From Lysobacter prati (GTDB lineage: Bacteria > Pseudomonadota > Gammaproteobacteria > Xanthomonadales > Xanthomonadaceae): a stretch of DNA of 64,000 bases. Under the pieces are notes generated by a model. The model did not search any database. It worked only from the letters and a program-made list of their open reading frames with translations, and had not been told where the DNA came from. Position 1 is the first letter of the stretch; each line of letters opens with the position of its first letter. A program made the position numbers and the translations under genes. The stretch is from positions 1 through 64,000 of the forward strand of contig NZ_VLNV01000010.1 of assembly GCF_009765215.1 (NCBI RefSeq). Reading direction: 5' to 3'. Shown here piece by piece: positions 9,115 through 17,698 of this stretch.

Positions 9115-11391
9115 TCAGGCCGTGGCCAACGCCAGGCGCAGTTCGCGCGTGGCCTGGACCATCGCGCTCAGGGCCTTGCGTACCTCGGGCCAGCCGCGCG
9201 TCTTGAGGCCGCAGTCCGGGTTGACCCACAGCTGGGCTGCCGGAATCACCTGCAGCGCCTTGCCGAGCAATTCGCCGATCTCCACGGGCGACGGCACGCG
9301 CGGGGCGTGGATGTCGTACACGCCCGGGCCGATGCCGTTGGGGTAGCGGAACCGGGCGAAGGCGTCGAGCAGTTCCATCCGTGAGCGCGAGGTCTCGATC
9401 GAGATTACGTCGGCATCGAGCGCGGCGACCGCGTCGATGATGTCGTTGAACTCGGCATAGCACATGTGGGTATGGATCTGCGTGGTGTCCGCCACTGCAC
9501 CGGCGGCCAGGCCGAATGCGTCCACCGCCCAGGCCAGGTACTGCGGCCAGTCCTCGCGCCGCAACGGCAGGCCTTCGCGCAAGGCCGGTTCGTCGATCTG
9601 GATGATGGCGATGCCGGCCGCTTCCAGTTCCAGCACTTCATCGCGCAAGGCAAGCGCGATCTGCCGGCAGGTGTCGGCGCGCGGCTGGTCGTCGCGCACG
9701 AACGACCACTGCAGGATGGTCACTGGCCCGGTCAGCATGCCCTTCACCGGGTACTGCGTACGCGACTGTGCGTAGCGGGTCCACTCCACGGTCATCGCAC
9801 GCGGGCGGCTGACGTCGCCGTACAGCACCGGCGGCTTCACGCAGCGCGAGCCGTAGCTTTGCACCCAACCGTGGGAGGTGAAGGCGAAACCGTCGAGCTG
9901 CTCGCCGAAGTACTCGACCATGTCGTTGCGTTCGAACTCGCCGTGCACCAGCACGTCCAGTCCGATGGCCTCCTGTTCGCGCAGGCAGTTGTCGATCTCG
10001 CGCTCGAGGAATAAGCGGTAGCCGGCGTCATCGAGCTTGCCGGCCTTGTGGTCGGCGCGTGCCTTGCGCACCAGCGCCAGCTGCGGGAATGAACCGATCG
10101 TAGTAGTCGGCAGGGGCGGCAGTGACAGGCGGTCGTGTTGCAGTCGCGCGCGCTGCGGGTAGGGCATGGCGCGTCGGCTCATCGCCGGCACCAGGCCGGA
10201 CATGCGCGCGCGGACCGTGGCGTTGCTGAGCTCCGGCGCATTGCGATGCGCGCTGCGTGCCGCCTGTGCGTTGGCGATCGCTGCCGCGGCGGCCGCATTG
10301 CCTGCATGGGCATCGGCAAGCAGTCGCAGCTCTTCCAGCTTCTGACGGGCAAAGGTCATGCCGCCGCGCAGGGGCTGTGGCAGCTTGCGCTCGAGCTCCA
10401 GGTCGATCGGCACGTGCAGCAGGGAACACGAGGGCGCCAGCCATCGCACGCGCGAACTCGCCGTGCGTACAAGCGCCAGCGCCGTGTCGAGGTCGGTGCG
10501 CCAGACGTTGCGACCGTCGACGACGCCAAGGCTCAGTTCGCGTTCGGCAGGCCACGCGTCCAGCACGCGCCCGAGCTGCTGCGGCGCGCGTGCGAGGTCA
10601 ATGTGCAGTGCGTCCACCGGCAGTGCGGCGACCAGCTCCAGGTTGTCGCCAAGATCGCCGAAGTAGGTCGCGAGCAGGATCTGCGGACCGTCGGCCGCGG
10701 CCAGTGCGGCGAAGGTCCGACGATAGGCGTCGCGGTCATCGTCGCCCAGGTTGAGCACCAGGCAGGGTTCGTCGATCTGCACCCACGATGCACCTTCGGC
10801 CTTCAATTGCTGCAGCAGTTGCACATAGGCCGGCAGCAGCGCATCGAGCAACTCCAGCGGGCAGCCGCCGTCTTCCCGCTTGCCCAGTTTGAGGAACGAC
10901 ACCGGGCCGAGCAGCACCGGGCGCGCCTCCAGTCCGAGCGCCTGGGCTTCACGCAGTTCGGCCAGCGGCTTGTCGCCCCGCAGCCGGAACGTCTGGTCGA
11001 CCTGGAACTGCGGGACGAGGTAGTGGTAGTTGCTGTCGAACCACTTGGTCATCTCCAGCGCGTGGAGGTCGTGGTGACCGTCCTGCATGCCGCGGGCGAG
11101 GGCGAAATAACCGGTCAACGGGTCTGCTTCGAACACGTCGCGGTGCGAGGGCGGGATGGCGTCGAACAGGACCGCGGTGTCGAGCACATGGTCGTACAGC
11201 GAGAAGTCGTTGCACGGAACGACATCGACGCCGGCATCGCGTGACAGCTGCCAGTGTCGGGCACGCAGTTCGCGTGCGGTTGCGTAAAGGTCTTCCGATG
11301 TCGTCTGGCCTTTCCAGAACGACTCGAGGGCCTGCTTGAGCTCGCGTCGCGCGCCGATGCGCGGGAAGCCGAGATGGGTTACCTGGATCAT
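9115..11391 (-). CDS. metE: Cobalamin-independent methionine synthase
   Basis: A 758-residue MetE that methylates homocysteine from 5-methyltetrahydropteroyl-glutamate without B12. The start MIQVTHLGFPRIGARRELK is the conserved family N-terminus; it corresponds to ATG 11391, although the frame continues upstream. In the C-terminal half, zinc ligands are visible in THMCYAEFND (His, Cys) and NPDCGLKTRGW (Cys). Length is normal. A cobalamin riboswitch lies about 185 bp upstream, so B12 should repress it. Downstream 105 bp is the glycosyltransferase gene, with a GC-rich hairpin at 9076-9104 between them. Confidence 0.97.
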   Translation of the reverse strand: MIQVTHLGFPRIGARRELKQALESFWKGQTTSEDLYATARELRARHWQLSRDAGVDVVPCNDFSLYDHVLDTAVLFDAIPPSHRDVFEADPLTGYFALARGMQDGHHDLHALEMTKWFDSNYHYLVPQFQVDQTFRLRGDKPLAELREAQALGLEARPVLLGPVSFLKLGKREDGGCPLELLDALLPAYVQLLQQLKAEGASWVQIDEPCLVLNLGDDDRDAYRRTFAALAAADGPQILLATYFGDLGDNLELVAALPVDALHIDLARAPQQLGRVLDAWPAERELSLGVVDGRNVWRTDLDTALALVRTASSRVRWLAPSCSLLHVPIDLELERKLPQPLRGGMTFARQKLEELRLLADAHAGNAAAAAAIANAQAARSAHRNAPELSNATVRARMSGLVPAMSRRAMPYPQRARLQHDRLSLPPLPTTTIGSFPQLALVRKARADHKAGKLDDAGYRLFLEREIDNCLREQEAIGLDVLVHGEFERNDMVEYFGEQLDGFAFTSHGWVQSYGSRCVKPPVLYGDVSRPRAMTVEWTRYAQSRTQYPVKGMLTGPVTILQWSFVRDDQPRADTCRQIALALRDEVLELEAAGIAIIQIDEPALREGLPLRREDWPQYLAWAVDAFGLAAGAVADTTQIHTHMCYAEFNDIIDAVAALDADVISIETSRSRMELLDAFARFRYPNGIGPGVYDIHAPRVPSPVEIGELLGKALQVIPAAQLWVNPDCGLKTRGWPEVRKALSAMVQATRELRLALATA

Positions 11392-11575
11392 GGTGATGTA
11401 CCTGCGATGCGTTATGCATGACGCAGGGCAACGAAGGAGGGCATGGGAACGCGCCCGCTGCCGCAAGCGGCGTCGGGACCGGGACCTGCCTTCGACCTTC
11501 GCCCCCGCGGGCGAACCGGCCGCGCGGCGCGAGCCGTGCGGTCGGGGGTCGGACGGAGGGCGGACCCTCCGGTCG

Positions 11576-11766
11576 GGGCAGGTCTTCGGGCTTGTGGGCG
11601 CGAGGAGTTTCGTCCTCTCCTACTGGCCATCGCTTCCCGGGCAAAGCCCAGTGCATGGATGGCGGTCGTTCCCATATACCGCTGCGGGGCAGCTCCGGAA
11701 TTGGACTGGTGTCCGTACCGGATTCCCTCTGGCGCCGCCGGTTGCCCGGCGGTACTTGTCACATCG
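11576..11766 (-). promoter_or_regulatory. Cobalamin riboswitch controlling metE
   Basis: Read on the minus strand, the conserved core is present in order: GGGAATCCGGTACGGA, CCGGAGCTGCCCCGCA-GCGG, GCACTGGGCTTTGCCCGGGAAG, CAGTAGG, and the 3' B12 box AGCCCGAAGACCTGCC at about 11577-11592. The arm just before the B12 box is a short GAGG/CTCC hairpin with a six-nucleotide loop. The roughly 180 nt between the aptamer and metE are GC-rich and contain a GGAGGG/CCCTCC hairpin; I could not assign the expression platform. Confidence 0.93.
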
Positions 11767-11804
11767 CTCCATCTTTATGAAGCGATGATCACCACGACGC
11801 CGCT

Positions 11805-11833
11805 ACGTTAGCCCTGCGGGCAGGAGGCGTCAA
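11805..11833 (-). promoter_or_regulatory. Candidate sigma-70 promoter of the metE leader
   Basis: On the minus strand TTGACG (11828-11833) and TAACGT (11805-11810) are 17 bp apart. A start near 11798 would leave about 30 nt before the riboswitch. The -35 element overlaps the stop codon of the thioesterase gene. Confidence 0.45.
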
Positions 11834-12237
11834 TCGGCGGATGGCTGCAGCGCGGGCACCGGCGTCGGCTGGCCGTGCAGGTCGAGCGCGACCATGGTGA
11901 AGCGGCCACGCGTGGCCAGCTGGATGTCGCCCGTCATCAGGTCCTCGCGGTGCATGTCGACTTCCACCTGCAGCGAGCTGCGGCCGGTGGCGACCACGCG
12001 CGCGACCAGCTCAACCAGGGCCCCCTTGGGCACGGCGACATGGAAGTCGATCTGTTCCGAACGCGCGGTCACCACGGTGCTGCGCGCATAGCGCGAGGCG
12101 GCGACGAAGGCGGCCTTGTCCATCCATGCCAGCGCCTGGCCACCGAACAGGGTGCCGAGGTGGTTGGTGTGGTCGGGGAAGACTATCTCGGTCATGCGCG
12201 CTTCGATGGGCGGCAGCGCACCTTCAGAACGCGGCAT
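11830..12237 (-). CDS. Acyl-CoA thioesterase, hotdog fold (YciA/ACOT-like)
   Basis: A 135-residue single hotdog-domain acyl-CoA thioesterase. RMTEIVFPDHTNHLGTLFGG and ALAWMDKAAFVAA form the family's signature start and central helix, with the Asn-His and Asp residues of the active site; ARSEQIDFHVAVPKG follows. The first ATG (12237) lies 14 bp inside the end of nrdB; an internal Met at residue 15 would remove conserved sequence, so the longer start is preferred. Its position behind nrdB suggests co-transcription rather than shared function. Confidence 0.87.
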   Translation of the reverse strand: MPRSEGALPPIEARMTEIVFPDHTNHLGTLFGGQALAWMDKAAFVAASRYARSTVVTARSEQIDFHVAVPKGALVELVARVVATGRSSLQVEVDMHREDLMTGDIQLATRGRFTMVALDLHGQPTPVPALQPSAD

Positions 12238-13237
12238 CGAAGGCGACCTCGCCCTGCACGCCGACCTGGTAGGCCGAGACGCGACGCTCGAAGAAGTTGG
12301 TCACTTCCTGCACGTCCTGCAGGTCCATGAAGGCGAACGGGTTGGTCGCGCCGAAGTGGCGCGGCATGCCCAGCTGCGCCAGGCGCTGGTCGGCGCAGTA
12401 CTGCAGGTACTGGCGCATGTCCTTTGGCGAGAGGCCGGCGACGCCGCCCGACAGCACGTCCTGGGCGAACTGCATCTCGCACTCCACCGCTTCCTCCAGC
12501 ATCAGCACGACCTGGCGCTGCAGTTCGTCGTCGAACAGTTCCGGCTGCTCGCTGCGCGCGGTGCGGATCACCTCGAAGGCGAAGGCCATGTGGCAGCTCT
12601 CGTCGCGGAACACCCAGTTGGTGCCCGAGGCCAGGCCGTGCAGCAGGCCGCGCGAACGCAGGTAGTAGACGTAGGCGAACGCGGCGAAGAAGAACAGGCC
12701 TTCGATGCAGCATGCGAAGCAGATCAGGTTGAGCAGGAACTGGCGACGCTGTTCAGTGGTTTCGATGCGGCGGATGTCCTGGATCGAATCGATCCACTTG
12801 AAGCAGAACTCGGCCTTGGCCCGGATCGAAGGGATGTTCTGCACCGCATCGAACGCCTTCGCACGCGCGACCGGGTCGGGCAGGTAGGTATCGAGCAGGG
12901 TCAGGTAGAACTGCACGTGCAGCGCTTCCTCGTACAGCTGCCGCGACAGGTACATGCGCGCCTCGGGCGCGTTGATGTGCTGGTACAGGTTCAGCACCAG
13001 GTTGTTGGCGACGATGCTGTCGCCGGTGGCGAAGAAGGCCACCAGGCGCTCGATCAGGTGGCGCTCGGCCGGCCCCAGCTTGTGCTTGAGGTCGTTGACG
13101 TCGAGCGAGAAGTCGACCTCCTCGACGGTCCAGGTGTTGCGGATCGCATCGCGGTACATCTCGTAGAACTGCGGGTAGCGCATCGGCCGCAGCGTGAGGT
13201 CGAAGCCGGGGTCGAGCAGACGGGTGTCGGTGGTCAT
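12224..13237 (-). CDS. nrdB: Class I ribonucleotide reductase beta subunit
   Basis: A 337-residue radical-generating subunit of aerobic ribonucleotide reductase. Di-iron ligands fit Asp73, Glu104, His107 (EEALH), Glu179, Glu213 and His216 (RDESCH), and the radical tyrosine is present at 111, four residues after His107, so it looks like a tyrosyl-radical enzyme and not a Tyr-less variant. The start is ATG 13237, preceded by AAAGGA. It is 166 bp downstream of nrdA, the gap being filled with CCCTCTCCC-type palindromes. Expression probably depends on the nrdA promoter and riboswitch. Confidence 0.97.
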   Translation of the reverse strand: MTTDTRLLDPGFDLTLRPMRYPQFYEMYRDAIRNTWTVEEVDFSLDVNDLKHKLGPAERHLIERLVAFFATGDSIVANNLVLNLYQHINAPEARMYLSRQLYEEALHVQFYLTLLDTYLPDPVARAKAFDAVQNIPSIRAKAEFCFKWIDSIQDIRRIETTEQRRQFLLNLICFACCIEGLFFFAAFAYVYYLRSRGLLHGLASGTNWVFRDESCHMAFAFEVIRTARSEQPELFDDELQRQVVLMLEEAVECEMQFAQDVLSGGVAGLSPKDMRQYLQYCADQRLAQLGMPRHFGATNPFAFMDLQDVQEVTNFFERRVSAYQVGVQGEVAFDAAF

Positions 13238-13257
13238 GGAAATCCTTTGCAAGAAGT

Positions 13258-13390
13258 CCCTCTCCCCTGGTGGGAGAGGGTGGCGCGAAGCGCCGGGAGA
13301 GGGGGACGCTGGTGTTCTTCCTGGGGGGAGGGCGCGTCCCCTCTCCCTGGCGCCGTTGGCGCCTGTCCCTCTCCCCCAAGGGGAGAGGGA
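13258..13390. repeat. CCCTCTCCC-type palindrome pair between nrdA and nrdB
   Basis: Two hairpins, CCCTCTCCCCTGGTGGGAG... at 13258-13280 and TCCCTCTCCCCCAAGGGGAG... at 13366-13390, bracket further copies of GGGAGAGGGG and CCCCTCTCCC, so the whole spacer can fold as a larger dyad. Such repeats could adjust the nrdA:nrdB transcript ratio. No T-run marks it as a terminator. Confidence 0.8.
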
Positions 13391-13403
13391 GGTTGGACTA
13401 CTA

Positions 13404-15884
13404 CTACTGGCAGGCCTCGCAGCTCTCCGGGTTCTCCAGCGAGCACGCCACCGCTTCGACTGCGGTGTACTCCGGCTTGGCCGTTTCGGCGACGCCGCTG
13501 ACGGTGGCCTTGGCGATCTTCGTCGCCGGGCGCGAGCGCAGGTAGTAGGTGGTCTTGAGGCCCTTCTTCCAGGCGTACATGTACATCGACGACAGCTGGC
13601 CGATGTTCGGGCTCTCGATGAAGAGGTTCAGCGACTGGCTCTGGTCGATGAAGGCGCCGCGGTCGGCGGCCATGTCGATCAGCGATCGCATCGGCAGTTC
13701 CCAGGCGGTGCGGTAGACCGCGCGCAGCGACTCGGGAATCTGCGTGATGCCCTGGATCGAACCTTCGGCCATCTTGATGCGGTCGCGCAGTTCCGGCGTC
13801 CACAGGCCGAGCGTCTTGAGCTCCTCGGCGAGGTAGCGGTTGACGACGAGGAAGTCGCCAGACAGCGTCTCGCGCTTGAACAGGTTCGATATCTGCGGCT
13901 CGATGCACTCGTAGCAGCCGGCGATCGAGGCGATGGTCGCCGTCGGCGCGATCGCGATCAGCAGCGAGTTGCGCAGGCCGTGCTCGGCGATGCGGGCACG
14001 CAGGCCGTCCCAGCCATGCGCGTCCGAAGGCACCACGCCCCAGGCTTCGAACTGCAGCTCGCCTTGCGACGCGCGCGTGTCGGCGAAGGACGGATGGCGG
14101 CCGCGTTCCATCGCCAGCTCGTTCGAAGCAGACAGCGCATGGAAGTACACCGCCTCCGCGATCTGCCGGGACAGCGCACGCGCCCGGTCGGAATCGAACG
14201 GCATGCGCAGCTTGAAGAACACGTCCTGCAGGCCCATCACGCCCAGGCCGACCGGGCGCCACTTCAGATTGGCGCGACGCGCGGTCTCGATCGGGTAGAA
14301 GTTCAGGTCGATCACGCGGTCGAGCTGGCGCACGGCCAGGCGCACGGTCTCGGCCAGCTTCACGAAGTCAAAGCGACCGTCCTCGCCATGCACGGGACCT
14401 TCAGCAAACAGCTCGACGTGGTGTGACAGGTTGATCGAGCCCAGGTTGCACACCGCGGTCTCGTCCTGCGAGGTGACTTCCAGGATCTCGGTGCACAGGT
14501 TCGACAGGTGCACCACGTTGCCTTCGCGCAATGTCTGGTTGCAGGCACGATTGGACTTGTCCTTGAAGTTCATCCAGCCGTTGCCGGTCTGCGCCAGCGT
14601 CCGCACCATGCGGCTGTACAGTTCGCGCGCCTTGACCTGGCGCGCCGCCAGGCCGGCCACTTCCGCGGCGTGGTAGGCGCGGTCGAAGGCCTCGCCCCAC
14701 AGGTCGGTCAGCTGCGGCACCCTGGCCGGATCAAACAGCGACCAGTCGCCGTCGGCCTCGACGCGACGCATGAATTCGTCGGGAATCCAGTTGGCCAGGT
14801 TGAGGTTGTGCGTGCGCCGCGCCTCGTCGCCGGTGTTGTCGCGCAGTTCGAGGAATTCCTCGACGTCGGCATGCCACGGCTCCAGGTACACGCAGGCCGC
14901 GCCCTTGCGCTTGCCGCCCTGGTTGACCGCTGCCACGGAGGCGTCGAGCGTCTTCAGCCACGGCACGATGCCGTTGCTCAGGCCGTTGGTCGAACGGATA
15001 AGTGATCCGCGCGAACGGATGCGGGTGTAGCTCAGGCCGATTCCGCCGCTGAACTTGCTCAGCTTGGCGACGTCCATGTAGCGCTTGTAGATGCTTTCCA
15101 GCGAATCCTCCGGCGAGTCGAGCAGGAAGCAGCTCGACAGCTGCTCGTGCGTGGTGCCGGAGTTGAACAGCGTCGGCGAGCTGGGGATGTAGTCCAGCTG
15201 CGCCATGCGCCGGTACAGCGCCAGCGCGTCGCCGACGTCCTCGCTCAGTGCGCAGGCGATGCGCAGGAAGAACTGCTGCGGCGTCTCGATCACCGTGCGC
15301 GCGGTCGGGTGGCGCAGCAGGTAGCGGTCGTAGAGCGTGCGCAGTCCGAAGTAGTCGAAACGCTGGTTGAGGGTCGGGTCGATCGCGTCGTTGAGCTTGC
15401 GCGCGTTGGCCTGGACGAAGGTGAGCAGGCGTTCGTTGATCAGGCCCAGGTCGAAGCCGCGCTGCACCGACTGCGAGAACGCGTGGATCTCGATGCCGGC
15501 GACTTCCTTCTCGATCACGCCGGCGAGCAGGCGTGCGGCGAGGCGGCCGTACTCGGGCTCTTCGGCAGTGAGCAGCGCCGCGGTACGGATCGACAGTTCG
15601 TCGAGCTCGCGCGTGGTCGCGCCGTCATACAGGCCGGAGATGGTGCGGGTGGCCACGCGCATCGGATCGACGGCGAACAGGCCTTCGCAGTTGCGCGTCA
15701 CCGCGCGCACGATCTTGTTGAGGTCGACCGGGTCGCGGCGGCCGTTGCGCTTGGTCACCGTCATGGTGAGGTTGGCGGCCGGCGGGGTCAGGGTGAAGCC
15801 GGCGGGCTCGTTCTGTACAGAGCCGGCCTGCGCAATGGTGGCGGCAGGCTTGCTCGCGGCAGGCGCGTCGGTGGTGGTGGTCAT
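13404..15884 (-). CDS. nrdA: Class I ribonucleotide reductase alpha subunit
   Basis: An 826-residue catalytic subunit reducing ribonucleoside diphosphates. An N-terminal ATP-cone region (TVTKRNGRRDPVDLNKIV onward) indicates allosteric activity control. Active-site motifs: SSCFLLD (first redox Cys), VHLSNLCTEILE (Asn-x-Cys-x-Glu, thiyl radical), ETAVCNLGSINLS (second redox Cys), PTATIASIAGCYECIEPQ, and a C-terminal CEAC thioredoxin relay. Start is ATG 15884; a longer frame upstream runs through low-complexity leader. A roughly 225-nt leader separates it from a cobalamin riboswitch, and a promoter with NrdR-like sites lies beyond that. Confidence 0.97.
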   Translation of the reverse strand: MTTTTDAPAASKPAATIAQAGSVQNEPAGFTLTPPAANLTMTVTKRNGRRDPVDLNKIVRAVTRNCEGLFAVDPMRVATRTISGLYDGATTRELDELSIRTAALLTAEEPEYGRLAARLLAGVIEKEVAGIEIHAFSQSVQRGFDLGLINERLLTFVQANARKLNDAIDPTLNQRFDYFGLRTLYDRYLLRHPTARTVIETPQQFFLRIACALSEDVGDALALYRRMAQLDYIPSSPTLFNSGTTHEQLSSCFLLDSPEDSLESIYKRYMDVAKLSKFSGGIGLSYTRIRSRGSLIRSTNGLSNGIVPWLKTLDASVAAVNQGGKRKGAACVYLEPWHADVEEFLELRDNTGDEARRTHNLNLANWIPDEFMRRVEADGDWSLFDPARVPQLTDLWGEAFDRAYHAAEVAGLAARQVKARELYSRMVRTLAQTGNGWMNFKDKSNRACNQTLREGNVVHLSNLCTEILEVTSQDETAVCNLGSINLSHHVELFAEGPVHGEDGRFDFVKLAETVRLAVRQLDRVIDLNFYPIETARRANLKWRPVGLGVMGLQDVFFKLRMPFDSDRARALSRQIAEAVYFHALSASNELAMERGRHPSFADTRASQGELQFEAWGVVPSDAHGWDGLRARIAEHGLRNSLLIAIAPTATIASIAGCYECIEPQISNLFKRETLSGDFLVVNRYLAEELKTLGLWTPELRDRIKMAEGSIQGITQIPESLRAVYRTAWELPMRSLIDMAADRGAFIDQSQSLNLFIESPNIGQLSSMYMYAWKKGLKTTYYLRSRPATKIAKATVSGVAETAKPEYTAVEAVACSLENPESCEACQ

Positions 15885-16109
15885 GGCGATGGCTCCGGTG
15901 CGTGGGCGCACGGCTCGTCGTCCTTCCCTCGAAGGGCGGCGTGGCGCGGGTGTTCCGGAGATTGCGGTTGCGGCGTCGCGCAGGCCGAGACGGACCCGCG
16001 GCGGCGAGCGCGTCCGTTCGACTGCAACGGGCGCCACCGTGCGACACCGACCGTCTTCCCTCCGAAGACTCGCTGGCCGGTCACCGCGCGGTGTGCAACG
16101 CGCGGTTGT

Positions 16110-16330
16110 CGGCAGGTCTTCGGGCTCTGGACGCGAGGACTGTGGGAGCGGCTTCAGCCGCGAGGATCACAGTGCACCTCACCTACTGACCGTCGCTTCC
16201 CAGGCCCATGCCCAGTGCCATGACGGCGTTCGTTTCCACTACCGCTGCGGGGCAGCGCCGGAGTTGGCCGCTCGCTCGTGAGCGTGGCCGCACCGGACTT
16301 CCCTTTTAAGCCGACCGCGAGGTCGGCACC
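16110..16330 (-). promoter_or_regulatory. Cobalamin riboswitch controlling nrdAB
   Basis: On the minus strand the aptamer core reads GGTGCCGACC (5' end), AAGGGAAGTCCGGTGCGG, CTCCGGCGCTGCCCCGCA-GCGG, GGCACTGGGC...CCTGGGAAG, TCAGTAGG and the B12 box AGCCCGAAGACCTGCC. It closely resembles the metE element but has an enlarged loop containing a REP palindrome (16139-16173). B12 should switch off this class I RNR, which makes sense if a B12-dependent class II enzyme (NrdJ) is encoded elsewhere. Confidence 0.93.
16139..16173. repeat. REP-like palindrome inserted in a riboswitch hairpin loop
   Basis: A perfect 14-nt palindrome GCGGCTTCAGCCGC (16148-16161) sits within GGGAGCGG...CCGCGAGG and is framed by ACTGTG and CACAGT. 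It has the look of GGAGCGGCTTCAGCCGCGA REP elements. It occupies the loop of the GAGG/CCTC arm just before the B12 box, where the metE riboswitch has only six nucleotides. Confidence 0.85.
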
Positions 16331-16336
16331 GACGGC

Positions 16337-16380
16337 CACAACATAGTGGGGGTTGATGGATCCGTCAACGCTAAATGTTG
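16337..16380 (-). promoter_or_regulatory. nrdA promoter with two candidate NrdR boxes
   Basis: On the minus strand TTGACG (16363-16368) and TATGTT (16340-16345) are separated by 17 bp, a good sigma-70 promoter giving a start near 16333, right at the riboswitch 5' end. CACTATGTTGTG (16337-16348), covering the -10 element, resembles the NrdR box. CAACATTTAGCGTTG (16366-16380), with its centre about 30-31 bp away, is a weaker second site. That spacing is close to the three helical turns usual for NrdR pairs. Confidence 0.6.
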
Positions 16381-16512
16381 CGGATAAGTCTTGGGCGAGT
16401 GGCGGTGCGGATTTGCCGTGCGGGGGTATCGAAGGGACAATGCGCGTCTCGCTGGAAACCCATCCCCTCCCAATCCTCCCCTTGCAGGGGAGGGCTTCAA
16501 AGGCCAATGCCC

Positions 16513-17685
16513 ATGTCCATCCTCCGCATGTCCGACCTCGATCTCGCCGGCAAGCGCGTGCTGATCCGAGAAGATCTCAACGTGCCGATCGACGGCGGTC
16601 GCATCACCTCCGAGCAGCGCATCACCGCGGCCGTGCCGACGATGAAGCTGGCGCTGGAAAAAGGCGCTGCGGTGATGGTTACCTCGCACCTGGGGCGGCC
16701 GAAGGAGGGCGTCTGGAGCGAGGCCGATTCGCTGGCACCTGTCGCCAAACGACTGTCGGAGCTGCTCGGCATCGACGTGCCGCTGGTCAAGGACTGGGTT
16801 GACGGCGTCGACGTCGCACCGGGCCAGCTGGTGCTGCTCGAGAACTGCCGCATGAACGTCGGTGAGGGCAACGACGACGAAGCGCTGTCGAAGAAGTACG
16901 CGGCGCTGTGCGACGTCTTCGTCATGGATGCCTTCGGCACTGCCCATCGTGCGCAGGCGTCGACTCACGGCGCGATCCGCTTCGCCAAGGTCGCCGCCGG
17001 CGGCCCGCTGCTGATGGCCGAGCTCGATGCGCTGGCCAAGGCGCTCGACAACCCGGCGCGGCCGCTGCTGGCGATCGTCGCCGGCTCCAAGGTCTCGACC
17101 AAGCTTGAACTGCTGTCGTCGCTGGTCAGCAAGGTCGACCAGCTGATCGTCGGCGGCGGCATCGCCAACACCTTCATTGCGGCGATGGGCCATGGCGTCG
17201 GCAAGTCGCTGGTCGAGAACGACCTGGTCGACACCGCCAGGAAGATCATGGCCGACGCCAAGGCGCGCGGCGCCGACATCCCGGTGCCGACCGACGTCGT
17301 GATCGCGCCGGCTTTCTCCGCCGATGCACCGGCCACGGTCAAGGCCGTCGATGCCGTCGGCGCCGACGACATGATCCTCGACATCGGTCCGGACACCGCG
17401 GCGCGCTACGCCGAGCTGATCAAGGCTGCCGGCACCGTGGTCTGGAACGGCCCGGTCGGTGTGTTCGAGTTCGACGCGTTCGGCAAGGGCACTGAAACCC
17501 TGGCGCGCGCGATCGCCTCCAGCAAGGCGTTCTCCATTGCTGGCGGCGGCGACACCTTGGCCGCGGTCGACAAGTACGGGATCGAGCAGGACGTGTCCTA
17601 CATCTCCACCGGCGGCGGCGCCTTCCTCGAGTTCCTCGAAGGCAAGGAACTGCCGGCGGTGACCGCGCTCAAGACGCGCGGCTGA
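16513..17685 (+). CDS. pgk: Phosphoglycerate kinase
   Basis: A 390-residue glycolytic enzyme making ATP from 1,3-bisphosphoglycerate. The N-terminal substrate loop ([16 protein letters not shown]), SHLGRPKEG, and the C-terminal nucleotide-binding WNGPVGVFE and SIAGGGDT motifs are intact. Three close ATGs exist (16507, 16513, 16528); 16513 ([16 protein letters not shown]) fits the family start and follows AAAGG. A CCTCCCC/GGGGAGG hairpin at 16475-16493 lies just upstream in the leader. It is divergent from nrdA and starts a pgk - HAD phosphatase - pyk run. Confidence 0.96.
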   Translation: MSILRMSDLDLAGKRVLIREDLNVPIDGGRITSEQRITAAVPTMKLALEKGAAVMVTSHLGRPKEGVWSEADSLAPVAKRLSELLGIDVPLVKDWVDGVDVAPGQLVLLENCRMNVGEGNDDEALSKKYAALCDVFVMDAFGTAHRAQASTHGAIRFAKVAAGGPLLMAELDALAKALDNPARPLLAIVAGSKVSTKLELLSSLVSKVDQLIVGGGIANTFIAAMGHGVGKSLVENDLVDTARKIMADAKARGADIPVPTDVVIAPAFSADAPATVKAVDAVGADDMILDIGPDTAARYAELIKAAGTVVWNGPVGVFEFDAFGKGTETLARAIASSKAFSIAGGGDTLAAVDKYGIEQDVSYISTGGGAFLEFLEGKELPAVTALKTRG

Positions 17686-17698
17686 GGCCGTCACCGTA

